From Amyloporia xantha (Eukaryota; Basidiomycota; Agaricomycetes; Polyporales; Adustoporiaceae): a stretch of 64,000 nucleotides of DNA. The notes below the pieces were generated by a model. That model was not told the DNA's origin, searched no databases, and saw only the letters and a list, made by a program, of their open reading frames with translations. The DNA lies in assembly GCA_036971615.1 (NCBI GenBank), contig JAYKKR010000008.1, positions 310,001-374,000 on the forward strand. The letters are read 5' to 3'. Shown here piece after piece: positions 23,859-35,011 of the stretch (its first letter is position 1; each line of letters opens with the position of its first letter). The translations under genes were made by a program, and so were the position numbers.

Positions 23859-26800
23859 TCACCGGACCTGATGAGTAGCCGGCTTGCCCGTCGGAATAGG
23901 AGCGTGAGGAACGGGCGCATGAGGCACCCTGATCTTCAAGCCTATCGTTACCCATATCGTCAGACTATAGTAGCGAGGGCATGCATTAATGCATTACGTA
24001 CCGAGTTCTTCCGCGATCAAGTCGGCACCCTTCTCACCAACAAGGAGGGCAGAAGAGTACGTGTTGGTGCCCAAGTTGTCCTACAATGAAGCCATCGTAA
24101 GTCATCATCATTTCACCGACATTTCAACAGTAGTTGACTAACTGGGCAGATACTGAGATCCACACATTTGAGGTTCTCGGTGCCGTAGACGCTCAATCGC
24201 TTGTCGACAACACCACCCTGTTCACGAGGCTTCATGGCACAGGTGCCTGTGATACTACGTCAGAAAGTGATCCAGCAATCACGTTCGCGCGGCGTACCAA
24301 GCGAGTGCCAGGTCGTCTCGACATGGTCCGCAATCCAGTTGTCAATCGCCTCATCGTCTTCCTTCGTGTACGTGATGTCCTCATGCACCTTCTTCGGGTC
24401 GTAAGAATCGCCGGGCTTGTGCCAGGTACCCATGTGGATTCCAACGGTGAGACTGTTCGGGAGAATCTCCTTGGCAGTCTTGAGGTCGATATCCTTGCAT
24501 GCGGCGGGCGAGTTCGGGTGGAAATGCGGGTGATGCGAGGTCAACTCGCCACGGAAAGCTGGAACGCAAATGAGGAAATCGGAAGCCAGATGAAAGGGTA
24601 TGCACCAACCGTCCATGCGGCGCGCGACCTCGCGGGTCTTCTTGTAGCTCCACCGAATTGGAGCGAAGTCCGCCTTGTTGTTCATGAAGCCACTGTCGAA
24701 GAACGGTTCGTCATAGGGATTCGTCGTTTTCACGTGGATCTAGAGCATAGATAATCGTAAGACCGGGAATAAAGCGGAACAGCGTTTCAGAGACCTTGCC
24801 ACGACTCGCAGGATACTCAAGGTACTGGAACCTATCGTAGCACCGTCAACATTTTTCTCACCGCAAATAGTGCGCTTGAAACTTACATCGTGATGTATTT
24901 GCCGGGAGGCAGAAGAGAATGGTCCGCGTAAGCACCACCAACGATGGAGCCGAACATAACGGGCTTGTCGGGCTTGTTCTTGAAGTACCTGTTCCAGAGC
25001 TCATTGAACTCAGGACCCATCTCCTTCAGCTCTTCCTCTGTAGGCCGGATCTGTTAAACAATTATTTCTCAGTCATCCTCGTGAAATACTACTGGCATAA
25101 GAAATCCCACCTTGAATCCGGCATCAATGCAGTTAGACGCAAGGCGTGCCTTCTCGGGCCTTGTCTCCCATTCTTGGAAGAGCTCCTGTTGCGCCTCTTT
25201 GACACCGCGGAGGAAGTCGTCGGTGGTATGAGTGTCGTTGGAGACGCGGTACACTGGACAATGATCAGTTTTTCAAGTCATAGCTGGAATGTGAAGCAAA
25301 GCTCACATGACAGGGTGGTATAATGGTCCTGGTACTCCTCGCTGTAATGTGTTGGTAATCGTGTCGAGTCTGAAGATAGGCTGATAGCTTACCCAACCCC
25401 AGGAAGGTCACTGACGACTTTGATGCCAAGTTGATGGAGCAGTTCCGCATTACCAACGCCAGAGCGCTCGAGTATCTGGGGGGTGCCCAAAGTACCAGAG
25501 CTCAACACTACCATCTTGCGCGCCTTGACGATGGTCTCTTGAACTTTCCCTCCATGGGTGCGGTTGCGAGATGGCACGTAGGCGACGCCAACAGCCTTAT
25601 TGTTGGCATCGAAGATAACACGAGACACACGCGCATTGCAGCGCAGGTAGAGGTTATCTTGAACATCCATGACACTGTGAACGTATGCTGAAAAATAGAC
25701 GATTCATAAGTGCACTGCGATGTGAGCTTCGTTATTGACAAACCTGTAGCAGCGTCGCTCCGCCTTCCGGTGTGGCGGTTGATATACTTCGCCCAAATTT
25801 CGGCGCCATGAGCGGTCTTCAGATCTGCAAGCCGAGTTAAATCCACGGCAACACAAACTGATGCTAAATGAACACTACGTACCCTGAATGTCGTCTGCAA
25901 TTTGCGGAATTACGTCAATTCAGCATTCTCAGTGTCGTGGTCATAGTACATACCGCTGTAGGGAACTCCGATTGCATGTGCAGCTCGAAGGAAGTCCTGA
26001 GCAACGCTCTGAATTTGCCCGCCGTTGCTGATGGCGATAGGACCATCGTAGCCATGGGTGTCGTTGTTCACAGGCTTCTGATAGTTCTCGAGACGCTTCA
26101 TGAGGGGGGTAAGATCTATTACCACAACTTTAGAATCCGAATAACATAGAGTAATCAAGAACAGACACACCATCGGCAGTCCAGCCTTCCGTCTTGAAGT
26201 CATCTATGCAACATTCGAAATGAGAGACAGACGACACCAGGAATTAATTGTAATACCAACCCCAATCAGAGGCAGATGCGCGCGTGTACATCTAGCTCGT
26301 TTTAGCATAAAAGCGACTACGGTCAGAAATATAACACGTACCTGGAAGTTTATGCTACTTCCACCACCTGTCCCGTACAAAAGTTAGTTGATTATCAGAT
26401 CGTAGGCCTCGTAAAGAGCCATCCACACAAAACACATACCGAGAATGTTCGCGCAACTACACAGCAAGTAGCAGCGTCAGGACAAGGGTGTCAAAATAAA
26501 AACGAAGCTAAACGTACGGCACAATACTACGGCGACCACGCATGAAGGAAGACTGCATAGTGTCAGTGTAGAAAGTCGCCTTGTCGTTGCTATCGGTGTC
26601 AGTTGTAAGCGATATGACATTTGTATAGACTATGACCACAACTTACACGCCGTCATTCTGCATATTGCGAACATAAATACCAGGGCTGTGAAGCGAATGA
26701 GGTTAACTTGCATGGCGTCGCCAAATTGTATACTGACCGGTACACCCAAGGGTCATCTCGGTTGTTGGCGCCGCCTACACAGTATGTGTTAGCAGACAAA

Positions 26801-26993
26801 ATAAGTACCAAAAATCCAATCCTACCCTCAATGAGCATGACTTTCAGTGTAGGGTCGGCATAGGCGAGACGGCCTGCAACAACACAGCCGGCGGGACCAC
26901 CACTGCACAAGGAAGACGGGTGAGCGAAACGTTCATCTTCAGCTACGGTAAAACGCACCCGGCGACAATGACGTCGACTTCCTCTGGGTGCAT
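23859..26993 (-). CDS. AOX: Alcohol (methanol) oxidase, GMC oxidoreductase family
   Basis: An FAD enzyme oxidising methanol and other short alcohols to aldehydes with release of hydrogen peroxide. The start at 26991-26993 gives MHPEEVDVIVAG, and the dinucleotide fold continues across an intron as GGPAGCVVAGRLAYADP and LKVMLIEG, then GANNRDDPWVYR. Methanol-oxidase blocks follow: HGYDGPIAISNGGQI, AEIWAKYINRHTGRRSDAA, VLSSGTLGTPQILERSGVGN, KADFAPIRWSYKKTREVARR. The catalytic His is in ETTWHSLG and the partner Asn in NLGTNTYSSALLVGEKGAD. The C-terminus is extended by a repeated Pro/His motif (VPHAPVPHAPIPTG) and ends HQVR, with no peroxisomal SKL/ARF-type signal. The gene is cut by many introns, several exons being under 40 bp. 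Closest remembered relatives are wood-decay fungal alcohol oxidases such as that of Gloeophyllum trabeum. Confidence 0.95.
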
Positions 26994-27092
26994 GATGAAT
27001 GAGTAGATGGAGCGAGAATGAGCAATTGATTTGGAGGCAGAGAGCGGTCGAGAATGGGATCGCTGCTTCGCTCCAGGTCCCATTCAGAGGGG

Positions 27093-27098
27093 TTTATA
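27093..27098 (-). promoter_or_regulatory. TATA box of the alcohol oxidase gene
   Basis: On the minus strand GATATAAACC gives a TATAAA about 100 bp before the start codon. This is a good match in sequence and position for a strongly regulated fungal gene; inferred. Confidence 0.5.
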
Positions 27099-30000
27099 TC
27101 TTCTTGCCATGGTGGGAGGGTCCCGGGGTAATGGTAATGCAAACATGTCACTCAGGAAGTCATGGGCGCATGCTTAGTCGACCACATTCTCATCAGCCTA
27201 TCATCAGGTGGACGAGATAGCCATGACCGGCTAGTATGCGAGACTGCGTGGCCGGCCGTGCCCCGCATTACCCCACACTACCCCGCATTCGCTGATCAAA
27301 TTGAGCAACAAGAAACAGGCAGCCTGCCGATCAGCCGAGGATAGCTTTTCAAATTGAAGGGTCACTCTGCTCATTATTCATCGCTACAGTCGCGACAGTA
27401 TCTCTCCAGTCTGTTTGTCGCGATACCTCCCCCTGATTGGGTGTAAATATAAGTGGCGTGGAAACTCTCTTGATACGAAGGAACCACCGGTGACAATTGT
27501 AGCCAGATGAAATGTCGCAGCCAACGAAACTGAGTAGACGCTGGGGAAGGTCGAGCAAATAGAATGATTGAGCCGACGGAGTTCATCTCCCGCCTGACGC
27601 GAGGCTATGGATCATGGGGCCATGCATATGACCTGATATGACCTGTAAGAAGTGCTTTTATATTGAGAAGCGAGAAGCATCGCTAAAGACAGAGAACTTT
27701 TCACAAAGTTCCGAGACCGACGAGCTGACCCCTGAGAAGAGAATCTGGAGAGAAGAGGTTGATAATGCTCCTCAGATTTTCAAAGTTCAGCCCTCGTACC
27801 TTTCTCTAGACTTGTGCTATAGTATGAAAAGGTGAAACAGAAATGTACTCAACTACGGGTATTGTTTGTAATCTATTCTGACCTTATGCTGCCAGATTGA
27901 CAATGAATCTTGACACAAATGCGCTCGTGCCGGTGCGCAGTATGTCAGGGGTTGAGAGATGGCTACCGAGATGATGTAGGGTCAGATGTCGCCTATTGGG
28001 ATAGCGAGTGACACGAGATGTTCAGCTGCTGGGGTTACTCACGGATGATCCTTCCATTGGCGCCAGATTTCGGAGCCCCTAGTGCTTGTGCCCCTGAACT
28101 ATTAGCTGACGTATGTCCTGAGCATAGCGCAAATTTTACCACGATAGGATGTTCTGCCAAATTATTCTTCATCATATGGCGCAGTACAGAGGAAATGAAA
28201 CAAGTCGAACGCGCCGGCATACGGATTTTGGTTGAGAGTGGCGGTAGATCTAAGCCCGATCTTGGGTAAATAGTTCTTGCGCCGCCAACTACTCAATTTG
28301 GAATTTGTACTGAAAGCTCAACTATTTATGCTCGTTCGAAGTTGCAGCCTTGATGCTTTCAACATAGTCTTATTCTATTCAATTTGTGCAGATTATGCTC
28401 GAAGAAACATTATGCGTTAGCATTAAGTGCGAGAGGGAGTCGACTGGCAGTAATTCTCTCAGGTAGAGAATTTATCTTTGGTCAAATAATTCAAAGTAGC
28501 AGATCATGACCTCGAACATATGCCAGTGACCGTCATGACAGCGTAAACGGTGCGTTCATTCTCTGACTGTTCGCAAGCATGCATGGGTCATCTTTCTGTG
28601 CCCTTGTTCGTTCTAAACCTTCTAGCACTTCACGTGCCGTGGCAGCTGGATATAGACGGGTGTCAAGTTCACCTCCAGCGGTCACACAGTCCTCCTCATG
28701 TGAAGCGAATACCTGCCGTCGAGGACCTTCTAGCCGGTCAGGTGGAGTGAAATAATGATATGCCCTATGAATGCCCAGCGTTTCTGGTAAGTTTGTTCTG
28801 CTTGCCTCCATTCTAGCGTGTCACTTTTGTAACGCAGAGCGCCGCCTCATTCTGATGGGAATATTGTAGCTCTGATCTCTGGCACAGCACGAGTTCTCCT
28901 ACTGTTCTTCATCTCCTGCCTTGCGGGAGTCTGGGCTCTGTGCGAGACTCCAGCAAGTAGACGGCCTTGAACTTATCTCGTCTTGGCGCTGGTCATCTGT
29001 AGCCAACTAGACTGCGGGGCCACCGATGCAGACAACTCCCGTAGACTGACTTGCTTATCCTCGGCCTCCGAAACACGCATCGTATTGAATGGTGCCTGCA
29101 GGAACTGTCTCTTCTTTCCCACTGTAGTCCCGTCCCCCAACGGTACACCATGCGAACCGTGAGTATCATCACAAAGCAGCTCCTAAGAAGACATCCCCAA
29201 ATGCGCACACGTTCGTCTAGCATAGAACATGGCGTACGAGCCCATGACTCAAGTCGTCCAGAATATCTGTTGTGTTGATGCGTGGAGCTTAAGTCGTTCG
29301 CCGCTACGGGACCGCTGCAAACGGCTCGCCCACTCATTGGTCAAAGGGATATCATTCCGTGTGATGTCAGTCTTGGTTCTTCATTTTACTTGCCTTGCTT
29401 CTCCAAACGCTCGTCACCTATCAGGTCGGGTGCAGAAACGTCTTCTCTCCCTTCTTATGAATTCCCATGGTTGCGCTTTATAGCCGCCGACGGCTCGTAT
29501 CAGTGGTTTGGGGCTTTAGTCAGTGGCAGTGGGCAGAGCGTCAAGCTTATTCACCGATCCTTCAGTCATATATTCTTAAACATTGTCATGTACACACGGT
29601 AGAGGCCCTGGCTGAAACTGAAACGATCGACAATGTGTAGTTGCTACCGTGGCGCTAGCCGACCAGATACAGTCAACCCCCCCTCGATGAGACAACCCCC
29701 CTCGATGAGACACTTTCCTAATATAATCGTGTATTTTCTGTATTTAGTACCAAATGGAGCTGTGGCTCCAGATAATGCTCCTCTGTAGCGCTCGGCGAAA
29801 TGGCAGACGGAAACGATGGCAAGGTAAGAGCACCACATGTTGGCCAAATCGGGAAGGTGGTAACCAAAATAGGCAGGTGTCTCATCGAGGGGTGTTGTCT
29901 CATCGAGGGGGGTTTGACTGCATGTACCAAACAATTCAACAATCTTCATGCACAGTATATACAGGGTATGTGATCTAGCAGTTCCAAAGCAATGTAAGTA

Positions 30001-30139
30001 ATGAGGATATCTTATGATACATGTAGCAAGCGAAAGCCGGGATGGTGAGAATAACTGTTAACAACAAATCATGTGCGTAAGTGCAAAAGTCCTCAAGATA
30101 AGGTAGTCAAGAAGTCGAAAATTACAGGCGACGGTCGCG
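27099..30139. other. Gene-poor 3 kb region
   Basis: Between the alcohol oxidase promoter and the 3' end of the RdRP locus no credible gene was found on either strand. Open frames are short, overlap each other and have no motif. A short near-repeat CCCCGCATTACCCCACACTACCCCGCATT lies near 27259-27288. The only clear structure is the inverted-repeat element at 29670-29920. The rest may be promoter DNA of the oxidase gene or decayed transposon sequence. Confidence 0.4.
29670..29920. mobile_element. Non-autonomous inverted-repeat element (MITE), Fot1/pogo-like ends
   Basis: The left end 29670-29713 (CAGTCAACCCCCCCTCGATG and onward) and the right end 29877-29920 are inverted repeats of 44 bp, differing at about three positions. 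Each end is itself a direct duplication of an 18-19 bp unit (about CCCCCCTCGATGAGACA). The 163 bp between them encode nothing. The CAGTCAA/AGTCAA terminal sequence followed by a C-run resembles Fot1/pogo-type Tc1-mariner ends as I remember them. The left flank is TA (29668-29669), as that superfamily would leave, but the right flank is CA, so the target duplication is imperfect. A transposase source was not found in the window. Confidence 0.75.
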
Positions 30140-30690
30140 TCATTTATTGTACGGTACCCACATCTGTGGGTCCCCTTCTTTCCGCTCTTTGATTTCCACA
30201 CGACAACAACGGCATTCGTAGTTTCTAGATGTACCGTTCGCACCCTTCACTCTCCATGAGTGGCAATCGCCATCGGGGCAAGGTGGAATGTTGGGCGACC
30301 CAACGGGACTTCGCGGTTTGGGGTGGTCACTGACAAGGGCAATCCTTGCGAAGCGTTCGTGCACCGCATTTGGCGGTGACAACCCGCTAGTGCGAGTAAC
30401 AGGAGTCGTGGATATCATCTCTGGCGGTCTGGCTCTCACGGTTGGAGACGTCGAGCTGCCAGCCTGGGAGATACCTTCACGAGCAGAGATCGGTGACGAG
30501 CTTCTCGCCTTCCCCAGGATGTTTTCAAAGCCAAGGAGCCATCCTATGCCATGCCGAGTGGCAGCACGCGGAGCAGTCGCTAGTGCGGTGTGCATAGACT
30601 CCGAAGACCCCGTCGAATGTGCATCGTCAGATGAAGGAGACGTCGATTCATCATGCGACGACATAGTATCACCAGGGGATTCAGGTGCGT
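30140..30690 (-). CDS. Probable 3' continuation of the RdRP gene with a second Cys/His motif
   Basis: An open frame running on the minus strand from inside the RdRP end (open from about 30892) to a stop at 30140-30142. It encodes a Ser/Asp/Pro-rich linker (PESPGDTMSSHDESTSPSSD) and then CPDGDCHSWRVKGANGTSRN and YECRCCRVEIKERKEGDP, ending MWVPYNK. This closely matches the motif near the end of the RdRP frame (30860-31000): same order of Cys or His, HSW/HTW, Y-x-C-x2-C, VE and ERK. It lies in a different frame, so it joins the RdRP only by an intron, for example a very short GTATAC...GACAG intron (40 bp), or was separated by an indel. It has no good ATG of its own before 30665. Confidence 0.5.
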
Positions 30691-33600
30691 CAACGAATGT
30701 CCCCTTCGTCGGACGGTTCTGAGGCAACGTCTGAGGCAACATCCAAAACTTCATCCGGGTCCCAAGAGCCTGGTAACAAGGCACCCTGTCTCGTCGACGA
30801 GATAGAGATATCCGGGTTCGTATACCGAGCTGTCCACTTAGGATCACCCTCCCACAACTTGCCAGACTTTCGCTCCTGAACTTCAACGTCACACTTGCCG
30901 CAGATGTAACTTCTTGCAGATCGGCTTGCTGAAACTATGTGCCACGTGTGCTCTCTTGAATCACAGCAGTGAGGTGGTTGAGACGCCACTGGATGTACCG
31001 GCCACGGATTGGTATCTATTGAACGCAGTTGCTCGTAGATCTCAGGCAGTTCTTGCTGCTGCGGGACTGTGGTTTGAGAGTCGAGCAACATTGGGCTGCT
31101 GTTGCCCGTCGACATCGATGAAGTGGCTGATACGCTGCGTGATGCTGATGGATTTGATGAGCCAATGTATAGTACTGGCTTGTTACCATTTGTCCAGTCT
31201 CAAAGCAAAGGAATGGTGAGCCACCCCCAAACTATGATTAAGTTGAGACGACTTACAGGCTCGAATCTCATTTAGGTACCTTTCTCCGAGCCACGCGAAT
31301 GCTTGCTTCTCTTGACTGTAGCCATAGTGATACCTGACGATACAGTTCGACTTGGTATTGAGGTGACCAGTCAGTACGACGGTCAGACTCACCAAGCAGA
31401 TGCTCTCAATCTCTGTTGCTGACGCTCGGAAGAGCTGCCACCTGAGCAGGCCGTATTTGAGATATGCAGGAGAACGAAGTAGCATGCCCTAACCTCCAAA
31501 GTATCGATCCTGATATTCCTGCTTGACTCGATCTGTGCGTTTTGCATTCACGTCATTGGATCGCCGCGATGAGATGTCGGTGCCGGTTTCTGTACGGAAG
31601 TTGTGAAGTCACTTCAGAACCGACACCAGAACATTCAATGGCTCATACCAGCAGCTTCCTTGTCCTGTACGATGGCCACTCGTAATTCATTGTTGAATTC
31701 CTTCATGATATTACCAGCTTCCACGACAAAAGCCCTCCACTGTACTGGGTCATCGCGTTCGAGAATCAAGGCAGGATCACAGACGAAGTTAGACATCTTC
31801 AATCTCTCCCCATGCGGTACCAAGTCTTGAAGTCTGCTAATTGGACTTCTGAATGCGTGCGAACTCTCAGACTTGTTACCGAATTGACGTTGAAGATCGT
31901 GAAATTGTTTGTCCAACGCATTCGGATCAGCACCGGATTTCATGCAATCCTAAAGATATAAGGTTCAGCATTCTAGGTCAATATTCCCTGTCGCACGAGC
32001 TCACCAAAGCGCCTTCCAGTAACGGGACCAGTTTCTGCGCATATGGATCATTTGCCAATTTGGGGGTAGCTTGGGCAGCCTTAGCCCACGCACTTGCCAT
32101 GAACCGCAGAAGACGGTTGAACTTATGATCCATGAACGTCTCAACTACTGCTGAAGGGATGTCTTTGGCCAGGCGTGTGCTTCTTCTTTGTTCATTGGTG
32201 GTGCCGACGCTCATAGCTGGCGCTCTTTGCTCAGGAACTGAGGCTCGCTTTGGGATGAGAGATGGCTCCCAGGTCACGAAGTATTCATCTCCATCTAGGT
32301 CTCTGCGTCCGACAGGTCAGTATCAACTGACATGACTGTTATGTTTCGGTACTCACCCCGACGCCATCGTATCAGGAATCGAATGTGCAGCTTTTCTTGA
32401 GAAAACTATTCGACGAGAATTAGCTTCCCTCACTACAAGGTCGATGTGATAGCAGTACCTATGCAGTACTTCAAATGCTTCAGCTCCTCACAATTCACGG
32501 CACGAAATATGCGAAGATCTGTTCCAACTCATCAGCGTCATGGTGCTTCTCCATGTGCATTGGATGCGCACCTCCTGGCGAGTACGATGGATTGCTGCAA
32601 CCATATTATATCAGTTTATCTGCTAGTCATTGGTGTGCCCGATGCATACCGCCCGACAAGAACATCTCGCATCAAAACACCTGTTCGACCAGGCAGATTG
32701 ATGAACACTTGGTCCTCTTCTAGGATACCTTCTTCATCAACAACACCATACACAAAGCAGGAGTCCTGTAGATGCTATGGTATAACGGCCACTGCATCAG
32801 TTGTGTCATGGTGTCACACACCTCGATGCACACATTCAGCTTCTTGTGCAAGGTGTCATACTGCTGCTGCTGGTATTGTCGGAGTCTCCACTCAATATAG
32901 GGCTCTTTCAAGTCGTGCTTCGCGAGAAGTAAAGCATACACTGATGACGATTCTCAAAGGAGTTCTCAACACTGAGCAGATACTGTATAGACTTACAGTC
33001 CTGATTATAGGCCACGGTATTCGAGGCATCGAGTTCACCTCTAATGTACTTTTGCGCCTTCTCGCGATCATGGATGATGGACCCAATGAGGTCTAGCTGG
33101 TCCTGAAGCAAATTTTCGAACACCTAGCAGATCTATGAGAATTCATAAGGAAGTGATACACATCACAACAATCACCTCATACGACACCCCGAGTGTTAGA
33201 AGTAGGAGAATGAAATACACATTCAAGCGCGCTGGACCTGGGCAGCTAGAATAGTCGTTGATCTCAAGTACTGTCGGGCCGCCATCATATTTGTGCATTG
33301 AAGGTCGATATGCGATGACGCACTCAGCCTTACGGTGACGGCTCCTGACGTAAGGAGAGCACAGGCGGTCAAACCGATCATTGGGGTATCGAACTAGCAA
33401 TCCCTTTATACCTCCCCGTCGTATCTGAAAAACTGTGGAAGGAAAGGACAATGCATGAGCACTCTTAGCTTTCCAGTGGAATGATGATCGACATAGACAC
33501 GGTTCTTGCTCGTGATCTTCGTGACACTACGTGAGGCTCAGAAGGATAACAATCATCCCAGTCCAGGTATGATTGCTCCTTATATCTGGACATGACGATA

Positions 33601-34513
33601 CCATTCACTGTTCCGCATGGGCATGTCGACTGCGCGATAGTCATGATAATATAGCGTAGGGCACATTATTAACTTCGCCTTCGATGAGACAAGCAGAACC
33701 AACTTTACAAGAATCTCCTTGAACCAAAGGTACGCACCAGATGTATCAGGCGGAATGGCGTTCTTTTTGCATATTTCATCAGCGAACGAGTGACGAATCA
33801 TTCCACAGCCATCACTGTGGAGAGAGCCATCCTGAGCGCGCCATTCATCAATCCTGACAGCTCGATCATTGGGTATCTGTTAACCACCATTGCTCGTCAA
33901 CTATATAGTCTCCTTTCATTGAAGACTTGTGCTCACATCCAATGACTCTGCCGTAGACGAGAACGAAAGGCTGAGACGAGCAGCATATTTGCCATAGCCA
34001 GAACTCAAGAATACGCTGTGCAGATCGCCCATGCATTCCAAGAACCGACTGACAGTCCAACTTGCATCCTCCCGAAAGAAGATTAATTTGCCTTCCTTCA
34101 CATGTCCATCTGTGAAACCAAGAAACGCGTATCTGAGAGGGAATAAGCAAGTGGCACGTTCCGGGCCACCAACAATGCTAGATTACCAACACTGACCGGA
34201 CGCCTTCGATCTCTAGACCATAGCGGGTCCACTTCGTCAGACTTCGTCGGATGTCACTGTCCTGGATGCCTTTCTCTGGAATCGACAAGAGCAGAAACCG
34301 AGTGGAATCATCCACACAACGCGTAGCTCGAGACGATCGCTGGTCCTGCCGTCGCGGCGGGTCAACAACACCTCGAGCTTTGAGTCGCGCAGTCAAGACT
34401 GTCGTTATACCAATATCAAGCATCCAGGCACAGCATAAGGAGGGATATGAATGGCGGAGGGCTGAGTGGCCAGAGCTAGGTGGATGGTAGTCCGAACAAA
34501 GGCTGGATAACAT
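30690..34513 (-). CDS. Cellular RNA-dependent RNA polymerase (RNA-silencing type)
   Basis: Makes double-stranded RNA for the RNAi/quelling pathway in relatives such as Neurospora QDE-1. Splicing by eye over about 13 introns gives the RdRP blocks in order: STRFLLLSIPEKGIQDSDIR, GLEIEGVRYAFLGFTDGHVK, SGYGKYAARLSLSFSSTAES, VRIDEWRAQDGSLHSDGCGM, VFQIRRGGIKGLL, AYRPSMHKYDGG, ARLNVYFILLLLTLGVSYE, FVYGVVDEEGILEEDQVFIN, NPSYSPGDLRIFRAVN and SRKAAHSIPDTMASG, then the catalytic DLDGD at 32287-32301 and RLRASAWYHYGY near the end. After the polymerase core comes a Ser-rich linker and a Cys/His motif (HTWHIVSAS, YICGKCDVEVQERK) before a stop at 30690-30692. The ATG at 34511-34513 leaves little ahead of the core, so the usual N-terminal part is missing or lies in unrecognised upstream exons. 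One intron (about 33435-33745) is unusually long. Confidence 0.85.
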
Positions 34514-35011
34514 CAACAGACGCCATATGGTATATTCGCATCACACACAACACGGGCGAAGCGAAGCGACTGCCAACGTTCAGATATATTCTGCGAACAT
34601 AGCTGACGGCGAATGGCACATATGAATTGAAAGGCTCGTTTGACATTCGGTCAGGACGGATTGAGGATAAGGCCCGAAAGGGATTGCTCCGCCTCCCTCG
34701 GACTTTGGCGCTAGCATGCGGCTACTGCTGGAACGGTAATTACACGCACCCGCAATTGTGATCTGATTGCCATTCATGGATCATGGAGTCATAAGCATAG
34801 TCTCTACCGAAATGGACCACGCATGGCCGTCTGTCAGACATGAAAGTCATAAAGGACCAGATACTACTTCGATTCAATTATACTGTCTCGTCAGCTACTA
34901 TTAATATCGACCTCGACGTCCTCCAGGGCCCTGATATGGTCCGTAATCTGGGGGAGGTCGCCCACCTGAGTAGTTTTATTCTTAGAATGAAAAGCTACAA
35001 AGTCCTCATGG
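34514..35011. other. Intergenic region between RNA14 and RdRP genes
   Basis: Both neighbours are on the minus strand, so this 498 bp holds the RNA14 3' end and the RdRP promoter, and possibly RdRP upstream exons. A 65-codon open frame (34580-34777, minus) could be such an exon but shows no RdRP N-terminal motif that I recognise. Confidence 0.35.

Noticed and set aside
27259..27288. C-rich near-repeat (CCCCGCATTACCCCACACTACC) as telomere-like or CRISPR-like array
   Set aside because: Only two or three loose units, not the regular spacing or unit of either structure.
28018..28811. Small frames in the gene-poor region that looked like enzyme fragments
   Set aside because: No consistent family pattern over more than a few residues.
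30690..34513. RdRP as an integrated RNA virus
   Set aside because: The DLDGD signature, many spliceosomal introns and the block order are those of cellular RNA-silencing polymerases, not viral GDD enzymes.
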